Assembly: GCF_050908995.1 (NCBI RefSeq)
Contig: NC_135133.1
Location: 9,342,001-9,406,000, forward strand
Source of the DNA: Andrena cerasifolii
Taxonomy: Eukaryota > Arthropoda > Insecta > Hymenoptera > Andrenidae
Direction: 5' to 3'
DNA length: 64,000 nt
Part shown: positions 40,958 to 55,077 of the stretch, in pieces
Numbering within the stretch: position 1 is the first letter of the stretch
Layout of the letters: each line of letters begins with the position of its first letter
The notes under the pieces: generated by a model
The model's input: the letters and a program-made list of their open reading frames with translations, nothing else
Database searches by the model: none
Told to the model about the DNA's origin: nothing
Translations under genes and position numbers: made by a program

Positions 40958-43900
40958 GGGGGGTTGCGGTAACTAATTCGTGGGGTGGAAGGCTTCGAAA
41001 TTTCAAAGGAACCGTTACAGTTCGCTTCACGGTGCATCATAATAATAATACTAATAAGATGATCTTCTCATCAGCTCATTTTGATTCTGCTACATAACTA
41101 CACAGACGTTTGCGCGAGGTGCCTATATAGCGCCACTTAATAAAAGCGTCACGTTAATAAAATCTTACATCGAGGATGTTAAATTATCCTCCAGTCGAGG
41201 GCCGACTATGTCCGCGGGAGTTTCTGAGCGAGAGAGCACTTGGATCGATGCTAGGATTCGTGACGCACGAGATCGTATGTTCGTATGTTGCTGCTCGCTG
41301 TCGAGACTTTTAGATCGAGCGCCTCGCGGTGAGGTCGAACTTCTCCCCTGTCGGCGGCCCCCATCTTTTTTCCCCCCGTGCCTGCCGATTAAGCGATCAA
41401 TCAAAGCAGGGAGTCGCGATCAATTAGCCGGCGTTGGAGCACCTTCTCTCTCGAGGAGCAACGAGCGCAGAAGGGGCCTTGGATTAATTATCGGTCGATT
41501 TTCCTGCGCCCGCGAACCTCGTGTCGTCGGCTATCGGCCGTCGACAAGGGCGATTATGTAGGAGCCGACGCGGAAACGTCGCGGAATATTCGAGGCGAAG
41601 CGCCTTCTCCATTTCCACTTCATTTGAATCTCCTTCCGTGCCGCTGCGCTTTTCCGCCCCTCGCTGCCACCCCCGCCCCCCCCTTTCCCGCCGCTCTTCT
41701 TCCCCTAAAATTCCGTCGCGATCGACGGCGTAACGACGCCGCGTTGGAAATTAGGGGGTGAGGTCGAACGTGACGTTATTGGGTTACGGGAAATGTAAGT
41801 AGAAATGGAAACCCTCCGCGTAGGGGTGGCTCCTGTTCCGTCCGGGGATATTGGCTGCTCTCGGCGCGTTGCCTCGCATAGTCTTCGATATCGATTCTTT
41901 TGGAAAGAGATTTTGGGTTGCGCGGGGTCTGACGAGCGCATAGGACGTTCACTTGCTTAGCAGAATGAGTCGAAGGTACCTTTTCAGTGTTTTCTACAAG
42001 TGCGGTTCACTTCTCCACGAATCTAGACTATATTGCTGCAAAAAATAGAAGATTGTGAGATGCATTTGGGTTGTTGCATACTTAAGAATAGTTAGCAATC
42101 GAAGTAAATTAAATTTTGTAAATAATGTAAAGCCAGGGACGTTTTTCTCTCTACTGGAAGAATTTGATTTTTGGCACTTGCAGTGCTTTCTGCGAGGACT
42201 CTTCAAGCGGGTAACTTCACACTCGATGATGGAAAGGAATCAAGCAGTTTCCTCGAAAACCTGCATGCGATCCAAAGCTAGCAGGCAGCTATTTTCAGAT
42301 CTACTGGTCGATATGGAAATTTCATACGAAAGGATAAACACTGGCCCCTGTAGCGTTATTAAAACAGAATATCGGCTCCTCTCGCATCGGCGGAAAGCTT
42401 TCATTCAGAGTCGCGGTCCTCCAATCTCCACGCGTCATCTCGCGGCGTTTAAGCCTCGTTCGAGGTAAACGTCTGGAAGTAGTACGAAACTAGATACCCA
42501 GCGACGTCCAGCGGGCCCCATAGAAGCGGAGGAGAAAGGATAGTTTGAGAAAGATAAGACCCCATGACCGTGAAACCCGTATGGTTAGCGGAGAGCGGTC
42601 ACGAGCGGACCCAATCGCGCTGGAGAGCGTGGAGGGAGAGAGGCCGCGGAGAGACGTCCTCTCGCTGCTACTATCTTTAATAGAATCGTGTAATTCGTCG
42701 ATTGCCGCAAAAAACCAGCCGATATACTCGCGGGGAAGCGTGGCAAAAACTTGCGCAACGGCTGGGCTCTTGCTTTCCGATACGTGGCTCACGTGACCGG
42801 GCATTTTTCCGATCCGCTGGTCGAGGGTTTCCGACTATCGCCGCGCTCCGGCGATATTTATGTAGTCCGCGATTAGTCAATGCACGAGCTGCGAGAAGGG
42901 GTGGTAGAAGTGCACGGTGGAACGTTGGTCGCTTTAAACTTTCTGGGGATTCTCTTTGGGAAGCGTGAACAGAGGTTCTTGAAGATTTCTCACTCGACAT
43001 ATGAGCAGAGAAGTGTCTAGCCTAGGAAGAGAAAGGGTAGGTAGTTGAAGCCCAAAGACCCTTGTGGACCTACGAACCAAGTATCCGCTATCAGCGGAGG
43101 CTAGCCCAAACTCCAAGTCCACTTTGGAGGACTTGCAAGTCTTCCGGGGAGTGTTTCAGTTGCTCGTAGAAATTTCGACCGAATTTCACACATTTCCATC
43201 GCTAAGTATCGCGCGACAGTACACTGCTTTGAAAGGAACAAGCCTTCGCTTTGCATTTATAACGAGGGGAGGGGGGCACTCTGTTCGTCCGCATAAAACG
43301 CTCCCTCGGCGCGCGCTGTGTCCACGGATCGAGGGGTTCGGCAAAAAGCGAGATCATCGACACGTCTCTAATCCTTTCAAGGCGAGAGGCCGCGCGAAGA
43401 CGACGCCGTGGCAAAAAGCCCACGTCCGCCGTGGCCCATTCTAGTGTCACCTCTCGCCGTAATAAACGTCCGCGCGAGGTCCCGCCGCTTATTCGCGGGA
43501 ACCCCCTTGTTTTCCGCGTCCACGGTGTCCTGCATCGTAGTCGTTAGCGCGGCGCCGCTGTCACTTTTGGCCCGGCGTGTTTTTGACGCCGCCGAACGGA
43601 AGGGGACGCGTGCCCATTAGCGCTCGACAGCGGAAGGGAAACGGTCGGCGCGTAACGGGGCACCGCGAGTTAACGCGGGATAATGATTTCTATTCACCGC
43701 CACGCGACATACCGGGCAAGGTCTGTCTATTACAGAGCAATTTCCAGCTCCCCTTTTACCGAGGAATAATGAATCCCGCTTAGAGCGGCTTGGTCGTTTA
43801 ACGCGCCCAAGAATTAGAGGGAATAACGGGCACGGAATAGGTTCGGCGATCCGCGAGACACCTGGGGACCGTTTCATCTCCAAACTCAGCTAAACGATCC

Positions 43901-46699
43901 CTGTTCCGCGAACGGGAGTCTGCCGGAGCGTGTTCGAGCGTCTCCGAGAGCGCTTCGAAGCTGACGCGCGTCAGATACCTATTTAGGGTGGGGATTGTGC
44001 TGAGATCTCTTTTTATTATCGAGGGGAGGATTCTTAGGGAGCTACTGTTTAGCTGGGAATAACGTAAAGGACGCTCGGCTACTTTCCAATTAAATCGATC
44101 CGTTTTCACGGCGAGCCAGGAATCTCGGCTGACTGTGTAGCCAGCTAATTAGAATCCCTTCCGACTGATCTTTAATTCATGACTTATATATTCCACGCGC
44201 GCCGGTGCACGCGAAGGATATATCATCCTGGGCCCTCCGAGGAGCGTGTCCTCTCGCTCTCGGCACCGTGGAATTGAATTATCCTGCTTGGTAGCAGTTT
44301 CTGGCGGTTTTTCAGCGATGCCCAATCGATCCCCGAGCTGAGCGATCTCGCGGAACGTTGGAAACGATCGCGGCGACTTAACGTCCCTGTCATTTGAATT
44401 TCTAATCGGTCACAATTAACCAGCGCGATGGATGCTGGCTGCGACGCAGGAAAACCAACGGAATCCCACTCGCGGGTCGATTTACGATCGATCGTTCTTT
44501 CCCTCGCGCTGGGATGAGTCCCTTGGCTCGTAGCGATGGTTAGCCGATCCTCCCAGTCGCGAGCTATGTGCGAGAAGATTCTTTAGCAACTGAGAAATAT
44601 CGAAAATCTTCGGTATTCGTAATTAAACAGCATCAATGCGCGTGCGATCTTCCAAACTAAAGTCCGCAGCTTCGAGACATTTTAAGATTCAGCGAAAGAG
44701 CCCCGGACAGGTCTCCAAGCACCGAAGGTCTTCGAGTCCCTGCAGAAGGTCGCGCGTCTTTGAAAATTTCCCTCAGCCTTTGAGGAACCCCCGAGCGTCG
44801 CGTGAGATTGAAGCTGATTCGAGGCGTCTCGAGGCCATCGCTCGAGGAGGTGAAACTCGAGGCAGTTTCCCGAGGAAGCGAGCGGAGGTTTTTGCCAGCA
44901 TTATCTGCCCTCCCGTGGGATTAAACGAATCGTATGGTTTTCACGCGCGACGCGTTCGAACTCGTTATCGTTCCTGGCTGCCATTTTGCGCCGATGGAAT
45001 CCCAATCGCCCGGTGGAAACAATTAGCCTGGCCGTGAGCAGGGACGTAACGGTGTTTTGCGGAGGCTCGTGTTTACAAATTCGCCGGGACTCTCGATCTT
45101 GCCGAGGGACGCGAAGCCCGAAGGGCTTCTTCCCATCGATTGCTGCCGGTAGCCGGGGCATTTAGTTTTATTGACAGTGGACTGCTCGCAACGTGTGGGT
45201 ATCCTCTACTACCGATTCCCTTTTGTTTTTGACTTAGTGCAGTGTCTTACAGGGATACAGGGATCTCATAAAGCTAGCATCGCGTGATCTATGGCGCCGT
45301 AAAGCGGGAAATGCTACGCGCAAGAAATTATATAGCTGTCGTTCTACATCCTAGATGCTACATTTCTCATTTCCTTTATCCCCCGGTTTCTTACCGTCCA
45401 GCTCGCCCGTAAGCATAACTTTTCGATACGAGATCGCAAAGAGTCGAGGGGTGCTCGGTTTATCAACCAGCAAATTGTGTTTCTTGCAAAAGCTTTCCCT
45501 CGTATTTTCGTTCCCCGCTGATGAATCATCGCGATCTGTATTTCGCGAGGTTCCCGTTAATCACTGGTACCCGAGCCTTCCTAGGCCATTGTCTTTGCTG
45601 GGACGGTAATATTGATTGAAGGTTCCTCGAGATCCCTCCGCGATCCCCTCGTTTCACTTCGCGCAGCTTTGGTTTCCCAGATCTCTTTGGAGAGAATTTT
45701 CGCAGGCGAGGAGGATAGCGGTGAACCAGGAAACGGCGCCGCAGCTGGTCCCCGTTCACGGGGAATTCGTAATGAATCCCCGGGATCGTCTTAATAACCC
45801 GCACTTAGCGCTTTATCTTTACGGCCGCCGACGGAATTCGCCGCGTGAAAACCCGTAAAGGTTTTCGTTGGCGACCGCGGCCTGTGTTGTCGGCGCACCC
45901 GGTTCGCGCGCAAAAGAAATTACTTCCTCGTCCGTGGGGCTGGGGTACACGTTCACCTGGATCCACGCTGATAGCTTCGCCCGCGGAGAATACGTAATCG
46001 AGGCCAGGGGATTAATTCGCGGAGGAACTGTCGCGTCCCGATGGTTCTTAGGTGGACGAGTTGGAAAAACGACGCCTGTCGGGGGACTCCCGCGGAATTT
46101 GGCGATTCGTGGAGGCGAGCCTGGAGGTTCTAGCTATCCGGAGCGATTGAAGCGGGGAGAGGGTGTTCAGCGTGACGATGTTATTTCCAAACTCTATGCT
46201 CTAAGCGCATCGTGGTGTTCTGTGCTTTGTCAATTCGCACGTGGCAGACACTTGGCTTGGTCTGCCCATCCGGGCCTAACAGTTTGGGACCAGTTCTTTA
46301 CAACCGGCGTCGTGGAATAGGGACTCTTAGACCGAGTCGAGATTACGTTTCTCCAGACTCTAACAGTAATAAACAGACGGCACAGCGTTGCGCTGATCGG
46401 TTCGGTTTCGGCGAAATCGCATTTCCCTTTCCATTCGTTTTTTTCAAGCTACAGCAGTTTCAAACAATAGGCAATAGTTTGTACCACTTTCTGGTTAAGT
46501 CACACCCCCGCAAGGGTTCCGTGGTCTTCGTAGCGCCTCAGAGAACAGTTTTCAAGGCAGGTCGAACAGAACTTTCTTACTGTCAGCATTGACAGAGTAG
46601 CATACAGCTTTTTGAGGCATTACAATCGCGTATTACAACACTTATTGTGAGGTTATTTTTGGTTGCTGGGTGTTGGTATGCATGGAGGCCACCGTGGTG
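40958..46699. other. GC-rich non-coding region
   Basis: No gene or RNA supported. The sequence is mostly CpG-rich with scattered TAATTA cores. A less GC-rich patch at about 41,960-42,190 may be an old insertion. Confidence 0.45.
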
Positions 46700-47255
46700 G
46701 CTAGGGATGGAGTGCAAAATCACTAACAGTGATTTATCACAGTGATCGCAGAATCATGATCACGGTCGTGAATGAAGTTAAATCACGACCGTGATCATGA
46801 TTTTTTTAACTTGAGAGAATTGTTTACTGTCATCGTAATTCTTCATCTTGATTGAATTATTTTTTATAAGATACTTCAATATAGCTTGTGTTACAGTCAA
46901 AGCTAATTCAGCGAATATATATCTAGTATATACATTCATAAATAGTCAATGTGTGCACGCACTGATTTGATTGGCTAAATTATTCACATATACATTATAC
47001 GTTTTACCTAAAATGAAGAAATATTCGTTAATTTAAATAGATTAAGAACAATTACATTGGTTCAAAATATACAACTGAGATTCTATGAGCACAGTGAGGA
47101 CTTGAGAATGTTTTGAGAGAAAGTAGAAATTAGGGTTATGTGGCGCATGCAAAGAGCAGTTATGCTTATGGTAAAGATGAAGCAGCAAGGTTCTCATTTG
47201 TTCCATCGAGATCAACCCTTTACGCACCTTGAATTTGCAATACCTCTGCAAGTTT
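46700..47255. mobile_element. AT-rich probable transposon remnant with a 20 bp palindrome
   Basis: An AT-rich island in GC-rich DNA. At 46,752-46,802 AATCATGATCACGGTCGTGA is followed, after an 11-base loop, by its exact inverse TCACGACCGTGATCATGATT. Preceding TAGGGATG and repeated AATCAC/GTGAT words resemble hAT-type subterminal repeats, but I cannot fix both ends. Confidence 0.5.
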
Positions 47256-50200
47256 CCCTTGGTCGATTCTCCCTCGGCTAGTTCTCTGTCGAATCGCGTT
47301 CGTTGATGTTTCTAACGATCCCACCCGGTACATCCAGCGGTGGTATAACAATATGTATAATAGGATACGATCACGCGGCTACTATCCAGTCCCCAGTCGC
47401 TTTTCTACTTTGTTACCGGTCGCTTCTTTATTCGGCATAGGCATGCTCCACGCGGCAGGAACGACGAGGGAGATTCACAGAAGATTACGGCCGCGGGGGT
47501 ATGCGTGGAACACCGGCGATCGGGACACCCGTTACATTCTAAATACTTGTAAGCATGCCCTATTACCCGGCCGCGTTTAAACGGTATTACAATACAATAG
47601 CCACCGGCCACCCTTTTCTATGTTAACCTTGTCCTTTCGTGCCCCCATAGACCGCGCTGCGCCAGGATACAGGGTGTCCTCGTGGACAGTGGCGTGCGTT
47701 CAATTAACGGATGCATTCCGGTGGGAGTAATTAGCTACCAGCTCTAATAGAAGTGGGTCTTTGATCTTTTCAATATTTGTAGTTTCAGATGGAGGTTTCA
47801 AGTAGAAGAAAAAAGTCGTTGATTTCACTTGGGGGAGCCGAGTTGAAGGGATAGAAATATTTTTAATTCAATAAAATTCATTAGGTGATTATACAAATTG
47901 CTTTTATAAAATGAAATGCACAGTTTCTTTTCTTTTTATAAAGCTCTTGAATTACTTCAGTCGTGGCTCCACTAATCTCCTTTTTTCTTCTTCTTTGGAG
48001 CGCGTCACGGGGGTGAATTAGGTGTTATCTAAAACAGCTCGTATTCTTTCGATTCTAATTCTAATTCGATATCTCCTATCCCACATATTTTCCACCTCTA
48101 ACCCCACAGTAGTACTCTTGAACTACTATCCCCCCTGAAACGGGTGGCATCGGTGAAAAGACCACCCCATTTTACCCAAAACTCAGAAATAATTCGTCGC
48201 TGCGAAGATTCTACAGAAGTGATCGGCGTGGGAGGGAGGAGGCTACAGGGACGAGGGCAACGAACGCGAAACGATGCGGAATGCAAATGTCCGGTTGCCG
48301 AAAACGGACAAATCACTGAGGGCCCACCCCCTCGGGCCCCCGTTAACGGAAGGACGGCCAGCGATAATTACTACAATCGCGGCGAGGTTAATTCCTGTGT
48401 CTCGTAATTGTCGGCGTTACATCGACGCTCCCTTCTCTCTCTCCCTCTGTCCCGTTCTTCCTGTGTCGTGTCTTAAATGCAAATGCAGTTAAGGATCTAA
48501 GATGGTAGATTAGCGAGTACGCGAGGGTTACGCATACACGCGCGTGTGCACGCGGTGCATGCATCACGAGGCTCTCCGCAGGGGTTGTTGTCGCTTTTGC
48601 AACCAGCGACTTCTGCAGATGTAGAGAGGCGCGCACGGGCTAGGATTGTTAACGAGGCGGGGGATGGTCAGAATTGAAATTTATCGGGCGACTCGTTAAC
48701 CCGCTATCGGCCACGCTATTCGAGGGTAATTAGACGTAATCAGATGAACATCGGGGCAATAATTTTCTGATAATTATAAATCCCCTGTGCCGGCTTTTGC
48801 CGGCTGATCACCGCGGCCGGCCGATTTTCTTGGAAAGCCACAGGCATAGATGTTCGACGGGTAGGCGAGCGACTCAGCTCCGTGGCCTTTTACAATTTTT
48901 ACATGCCTCCGTGATCCAATCTTGACTGACTAATACCGTCCATCGCTATCGCTCTAAATCTACCGTTTTCGAGCCTCCGTTCGTAAACTCCTCCAGCTCC
49001 GCGGGACTCTGAACGGTTTGATTAATTTTAGGGAAAGCAGCCGTCCCCAGACAATGCTCGTTAGAGATCCACCGGCGGAGATAAATAAGAGTCTCGTGGA
49101 TGGCCGTCTAGCTCGTGTTCCCTCGACTTTAAACGTTGCTTCGCCCCTTGCCAGCCAGGAGAGCCAGGACCCACGGCCCTCTCGCGCCTGCTCGTTTCCC
49201 AGTTGTTCGACGATCATCCAAACGCAAGTTTATCAACCCTCCCCGCTCCTTGAAACTTCCCGCCGCGATACGTCACGTTCCAAACGGTCGAAGTTACTTT
49301 ACGAGGCTGGCCTCTCGGAGGAAGCTGTACAAATTACACCGATAATTCTCCGGGCGTCCCTCTCCGCCCTCCTGTTCCTCCTGTTCCTCGCGACGCCGCA
49401 ACTATATTTTCGTCCCCCTCCGCGACGCCTCGCGGGGGGAAAAACTTGCGGAACTCCATTAAGCCCGTTTGAGCGCGGAAATGGGCGGCGAAACTCTTTC
49501 AGAGACGAGTGATCTTCATTTGGGAGGAAGAAGTCAGCCGCTCTGGTTTATTAGTGGCTTTCTATCAGCTGTTATCAAATCACCAGCATCCGTTCGTTTC
49601 TTCAACCTCCTGCTTAACTAAAATCGATAAAGAAAGACGCTACGAGCGGTCGGGCGAATTATCCCCACGATCCCGTAGTCTGCGAACGATTCCCCAGCCG
49701 GGGAGCGTAGCTTCACCTCGAGCATCTCGAAGACGAGGCTCGGGACGCTTCCCATTCCGCGGCGCGAGCCCGTTGCATTCCCCTCTGCGGATCGTCCTTC
49801 CACCGATGCTCTTTGAAGCCGAATATCGGCGCAGCGATAATTGCGAGCGTAGCCTAGAAGGTTCGTGCGCCGCGCGCTGCCCAGACGCGATCTAAGATGA
49901 GAGATTAGCTGGTAAAGAGAGGGCCCGTGAGCCCTACGTACGGGCCCGCGTACGCGCGTGTAAATATGGGGCTGGTAAATAGGCATCGTACCTGTCTGCC
50001 TCCCAGCCCCCTCCGTTTCGCCGAGTCGATCCTCGGCCTGCATCGTCGCCCCGTGTACCAGGATACGCGCCGCGTATCCTGCCCTCGCTGCTCGAGCGCT
50101 CAGCTAGCTCCGCTGCCCGTACGTATCGTTTTATCGTGGCATCGTCGCTTCGCTTCCAGCTCGTTGCCGCGGCAGCCTCGACGGCGATCCTTCTGCCCGC

Positions 50201-50276
50201 TACCTTCTGCTTTTAAACAATTTTCTAGTGCTGAAAACTTTTGTGGTAAATAATCATTTATTGCACCTATGTATCT
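47256..50276. other. GC-rich non-coding region with a hAT-related segment
   Basis: No gene supported. About 47,826-48,012 is a diverged copy of the right half of the hAT-type element at 29,784 (GAGCCGAGTTGAAGGGATAG then AAATATTTTTAAT). The rest is CpG-rich. Confidence 0.45.
47826..48012. repeat. Fragment of hAT-type family
   Basis: Shares GAGCCGAG-TGAAGGG-TAGAA, ATATTTTTAAT and AAAATTCATTA in order with 50,277-50,530, and more weakly with the inverse of the right half of 29,784-30,304. Ends are not preserved. Confidence 0.65.
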
Positions 50277-50530
50277 CAGTGGCGCACTCAGAATTTAATC
50301 TTGGAGGGAGCCGAGCTCAAGGGTTAGAAATATTTTTAATGTAAATTCAGGAAAATTCATTACGCGAGTATGAAAATTTCTTTAAAGAATAAAATCTATT
50401 TTTTTTCTTTTTACAAAGCTCGGGAATTACTTGAGTCGTGGTTATATTAATCTCCTTTTTTATTTTTCTTTGGGGGGTGCCAGGATTCCTTTATCTCAAA
50501 TGGGGGTCCTTTAAGCGATCGAGGTATTTT
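50277..50530. mobile_element. hAT-type family copy with one preserved terminus
   Basis: Begins CAGTGGCGCACTCAGAATTT, matching the inverted right terminus of the 29,784-30,304 element (CAGTGGCGCACTCTGGATTT), then continues with the shared GAGCCGAG...AAATATTTTTAAT block. The other end is lost. Confidence 0.65.
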
Positions 50531-52291
50531 TAAGGGGATTGAGAAGGGTGTTGCCACGAGCTGTGAAAGAATATTTCTTATTGGTAATACTTAAGTACTT
50601 CTCCGCTTCTTCGATCTCTCTGTACCCACACTCGGCTGCTTAAACTTAGGGGCACGTTAAATCCATCGCTATTCTTCGCCGCTGAGGAGCGAGGGGGGCA
50701 GTCGCGGCACCTCCCCGAGGAAACGGGCTTTCGAGTTATCGAGCCCTCTTCCTCCTCGAAGGGGACAAGCGCGTTTCCTTAATCCCCTCTGGCCGCGGCT
50801 TATCGGCCGACAGATCGTGATCGTCCCGCGCTGCTGCCTGACACCGTGAAACATCGAGATTTAATTAGTCTAGAGCCGCGCTACACGACGTTCTCGGCGT
50901 GATCGCGCGTGTCCCTCCGCCTGGTATCGGTGTTCCACGCTTTTACGGCGGAGAGAGTCCAGAGGTTACAGCGTCGAAAGACACCCTAGCTAGCTGGCTC
51001 CTTGAGCTCGCATGAGAGTCGGAAACGAGGGAAAGTCAAAGGGACACGGTGGTGATTGAATTTGGAATTCGGCTGCTTGGAAGTGCGCAGGGTCTCCAAA
51101 GTAATGGGCCCTGCTGTCTCTGCTGTGAAATCTTCTTTTGTGTTACCCTCTGCCCCTCTGATAGCCTGTCGCATTCTGACTAGCATCGACCAAGATGCTC
51201 AGAAGACTGTCCTCCTCAGAGGCGTGTCAGTACCGATTAAGTAAATGGTATCCGGCGTTCAGAGGAAATTTACGAACCAAGGCTTCCCCGAAAACTATTC
51301 AGACTTAAGCTCCATCGTCGGCGGAGCACGACAGTGTCATAAAGAATAACACCGGGCCACGATTCCCGATCTCTGTTCCGATAACGCCGCGAGGGGGAAG
51401 CGGAGGTTTTATCGCCGCCTTAATTAATCTCCCCCGTTCTTTCCACCTGTACCACACTCGGAATAGAAAGTCCCGCGTGCCAGGTCCCTGACATTTGAAA
51501 CCCGAGCGCCTGAATTATTTATAAAACACGTCGTCAATGTCAAAAGCCACGATCCAACGGAAACGGCGCCTCCTCTTAAGTCCCCGTCCCGATCCGCGAT
51601 TTATTATCACGTTGCGCCGTGAAATTGCCCTCTGATGAGTCGGGGCCGACGATTATTTCGTGCACGATCGAACGGACCTCTGGTGCCCCACTCTGGTCCC
51701 TCAATTTTAGTGCACGCGTCGCGGGGGGACGCGTACTCGCTCATTAAAGAATTAAGTGAAATCTCGGATGGATAAATTAACGATAAAAGATCTCCCCCTG
51801 GCGATCCTCGTTCCATCGGTGTTCCCCGGGAGGGGGAGGGGGCAGCGGTGATGTTTTCAGCGTCGATGTGGGAGCGCGGAGAGTTTGGAGGGAGGGCCCA
51901 CCTCACCATCGGGCCTGACCCTCTAATTATATGGTACATCGTGTACCAAGTGAACGGGGGTCGCCGGGTCACGGTTGCGAGAGGCAGAAAGCACGCCACG
52001 GAGATATATCGAAAAATCCGCCGTGCCCCGCGTATCGGCGTTTCAGGTTTTCACGGCGGGTAGCCTACCAGCCACGGAATTTACAGTGCTGGGCCCCTCG
52101 ATAATAATTGTTCGCGCTTCGTGCCCGGCTGATGCATTCCCCTGGCCTCGTCGATTCGGGGCAGCCTTTTTTTAGCTTGCCTCGAAGAAATTGGTAGAGA
52201 GGATTGGTCCCTTGCTTTCGACGCATTAGTCGACCAGGGAGCTCACTATTTTATGTACCTTGGAAGTACGAGCTTTCCCATTAAAGGGTTA
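50531..52291. other. GC-rich non-coding region
   Basis: Nothing coding is supported; short GC-driven frames only. Confidence 0.45.
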
Positions 52292-52903
52292 GGCCACCTT
52301 GGACGAATCAAAGTTATGGTCACTTTAGGCAATTTTTTAAGGGAGATAATGAAATAAATGGGAAATTCAATATGGAGCATGTTATTGTACAACTCTCGAC
52401 GGAAGAAGTCGTATTTTTTTTTCGTACAAAATGGCGGCGGTAGTGCCGTGATACCCAACCCATAAAAAACTTCAAAAAAGTAAAAAAAAAATGACGCCAA
52501 GTACACGAAGTCAAATAAATCACAAAAGAATAGAAGATAATAATAATTAGAATATAAAAAAAAGATGTGAAATCAAAATGAGCTGCAAGTACATAAAGGT
52601 GCTTTCCAACCCCGCGAAACATGCACTTGGCTACCGCGTCTTTAGATATATTGCCGAGTGACGTTTTCCACGGTTTTTAATTTTTTTTTTACGTCTACAC
52701 CGTTTGACCTAAAACCGAAAACCAAAAAGTTTTAATTTCTACATGCCTAAAACTGAAGAAGGACATACCGATTATGCGATACCTTGGGCTTATTCTTTGC
52801 AATTGACACGTTCATAAAAAAATACTGAATTTTCGATTTATTTCATTATCACCCTCAAAAAATTGTCGAGAATGGCTGTAACTCTGCTTCGTCCAAGGCA
52901 GCC
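52292..52903. mobile_element. TA-flanked inverted-repeat transposon, ~612 bp
   Basis: The left end GGCCACCTTGGACGAATCAA and the inverted right end GGCTGCCTTGGACGAAGCAG agree at about 80% over some 35 bp, with TA on each side (52,290-52,291 and 52,904-52,905). AT-rich interior, no transposase. The layout fits a mariner-type MITE. Confidence 0.7.
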
Positions 52904-55077
52904 TAATACCGCAACTCGACTAGCAGCCTTACGGGGAGGCGAAGTTGCCCGTGGCTTCATGTTCCGTAACGTTTCGCTGGTAAACAAGCTTACGAATTAA
53001 AGCGAAAGAGGAATGGAGATGTGAAAGCACCGTTCCCGGGACGGTGCAATAATTCCTCCCCGATGGAACGTCGCGCTCGCCGCGCAACGAGGACACTGAA
53101 TTTTGCATAAAAATTAGAGGGTAGGAGCGCGCGGCTCTGCGGGAAATTTCGCGCGCGCGCGCGCGCTGAATGACCGTCTCCCGCGCCCGCTTCACCCCCG
53201 TTGATTTACGAGCATATTTTAAATCGTCCAGATGCTTGCGAGCGCGGGACGTTCCGCCCTTATCTATGTAAAACCGTGGCCACGCTCTCCCCTTATCCGT
53301 GCGCGTTCTTCTCCTATCCGTCAAGCCCTGCTTCGAAGGGCGGGATAAATTCACGATCGGCCGGAGCCCGGCTTAAAATATTTTCTACCCGATCGAACGG
53401 AGGGATTTTTCAGCCGCCCCACGGGGGATGGGGCAAGTCGCCTGTCCGGTCAGTGGTTTTCTATTTTTTAACGGTCCACCGGCCCGGGTAACACCTGTTG
53501 CGGACGGCGACCGTTCATTCGGGACAAAGCGAAATCTCGATCGACGTGTCATCTTGCCGAATCTGGCATGGATACCTTGGCCCTCCCTCAAGCTTATCTC
53601 GCGCTCTGGGGGGTGTGATTGTCCGACTGTGAGCGGACGCAGTCTCGTCTTCTCAGTAGTCGATGACTCTTCGAGGTTGCAACATGCTGTATTCATTTAG
53701 AGAGAGAGAGAGAGAGAGGAATATAGATTACAGAAAGGGGTTTATATAAATAAAATGACACTCCTTCACTCGACGTCAATTCGGAGGAATGGAAGCAGAG
53801 ACGGGAAAAATTGTTATTTAAACGAAGTTTCGAATTAGGTATAAAAGTTAAAAAAAATTATTCGTCATGCGTCGAATAAAGTTGATTCGGGTCAACGAAC
53901 GAATGACGAAATTTCCTTTAACTTTCATTAGTTATTCGAAATTTTATTTAAATACAAATTTCGCCGTGATTCACCGCGTAACGTTTCACTCTGACGGGGT
54001 GCAGTTACCGAAAATGAGGTCCAGGAGGATGCTGGTTCCGTCGAAGAAGGGGAAGACGGAGAGGGTGCCGGAATAGGTGTGCGATCTCACTGAGCGAAGC
54101 TCGTCCGCGGGCACGACGCTACCAGGGCAGCCTTTCAGATATTCCGGGGCGCGCGGTGGCTTATTTATTTCTGCGTTTCCTCCAGACGTCACCGTAGCAA
54201 AAGGAGGAGCCCCCTGGTCGCCCGCTTTCCTCGACGCGCGAGCAGACTTAGCGGGACTGGAATTTTAATTAAGCTTTTTTGCCACCCGCTGAATCCCTGC
54301 CCCGACTCTGCCCAGCGCTCGCGAGCCACGGAAGAAATGCCGCCTCGCGACGATCTAACGGGTGTCTCCGGCCGCGACGCGCCGCCCGAAATCTTGGAGC
54401 CGTGGCCGGATCGCGTGACCGGCATACAAATCGCCCCGGGCCGCGAGATTTTAATCCCACGGACTATTGGCTCCGCGAATCGAGCCGCGTCCCAGGATCC
54501 TATTTCTTGGAGCGAGGGCAGATCTTTCCGGGGAGGAAGGAAGAGGCGAATGGGAGCACGTCTTCGTGGAGGACGATGGAGGTTCCCTCGTTACGTGGTA
54601 CGTCAGTGGAATTGGACTTTTTCAAAGATGGGGACCTTCGGTTTTAAATACTCGGATCAGGGACTTACCATTGTCCTCCGAGGGAAACCTCCTTAAACTC
54701 TTAAACTCTCGCAGCAAGGCAGTTTCATTCATTCAGTTTCACTCGCGTTTCGTATTTCTGAAGGAGAATAGGATTTTCGGTGCGGCGGAGAACTGCTCCG
54801 TGCAGAAGCACGTGGCAAACAGGGCAGCTGGCGCGAGATAACGCTTTATTTCCGACGGGAGTTCACCTCCTTCCGTTTAATCGTACGGAATCGTGGGTTT
54901 CGCGGGCCGGCAACACTCGCCGGTTTCGCGGAGCGGAAGTTTTTAATACGCGCGCAAGTTAGCGCGGATAAAGCGGGTCGGAATTGCCGGCGGTCCCTCG
55001 CAGCCGCGTCCAGCGGAGTCGTTCGTGAAAGCGACCCCGGCGGCGAAAAATGCCACGTGGAAATTGATTCCACGCCG
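52904..55077. other. GC-rich non-coding region
   Basis: No gene supported. It includes a (CG)n run at 53,152-53,166 and a short (AG)n run at 53,700-53,718. Confidence 0.45.
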
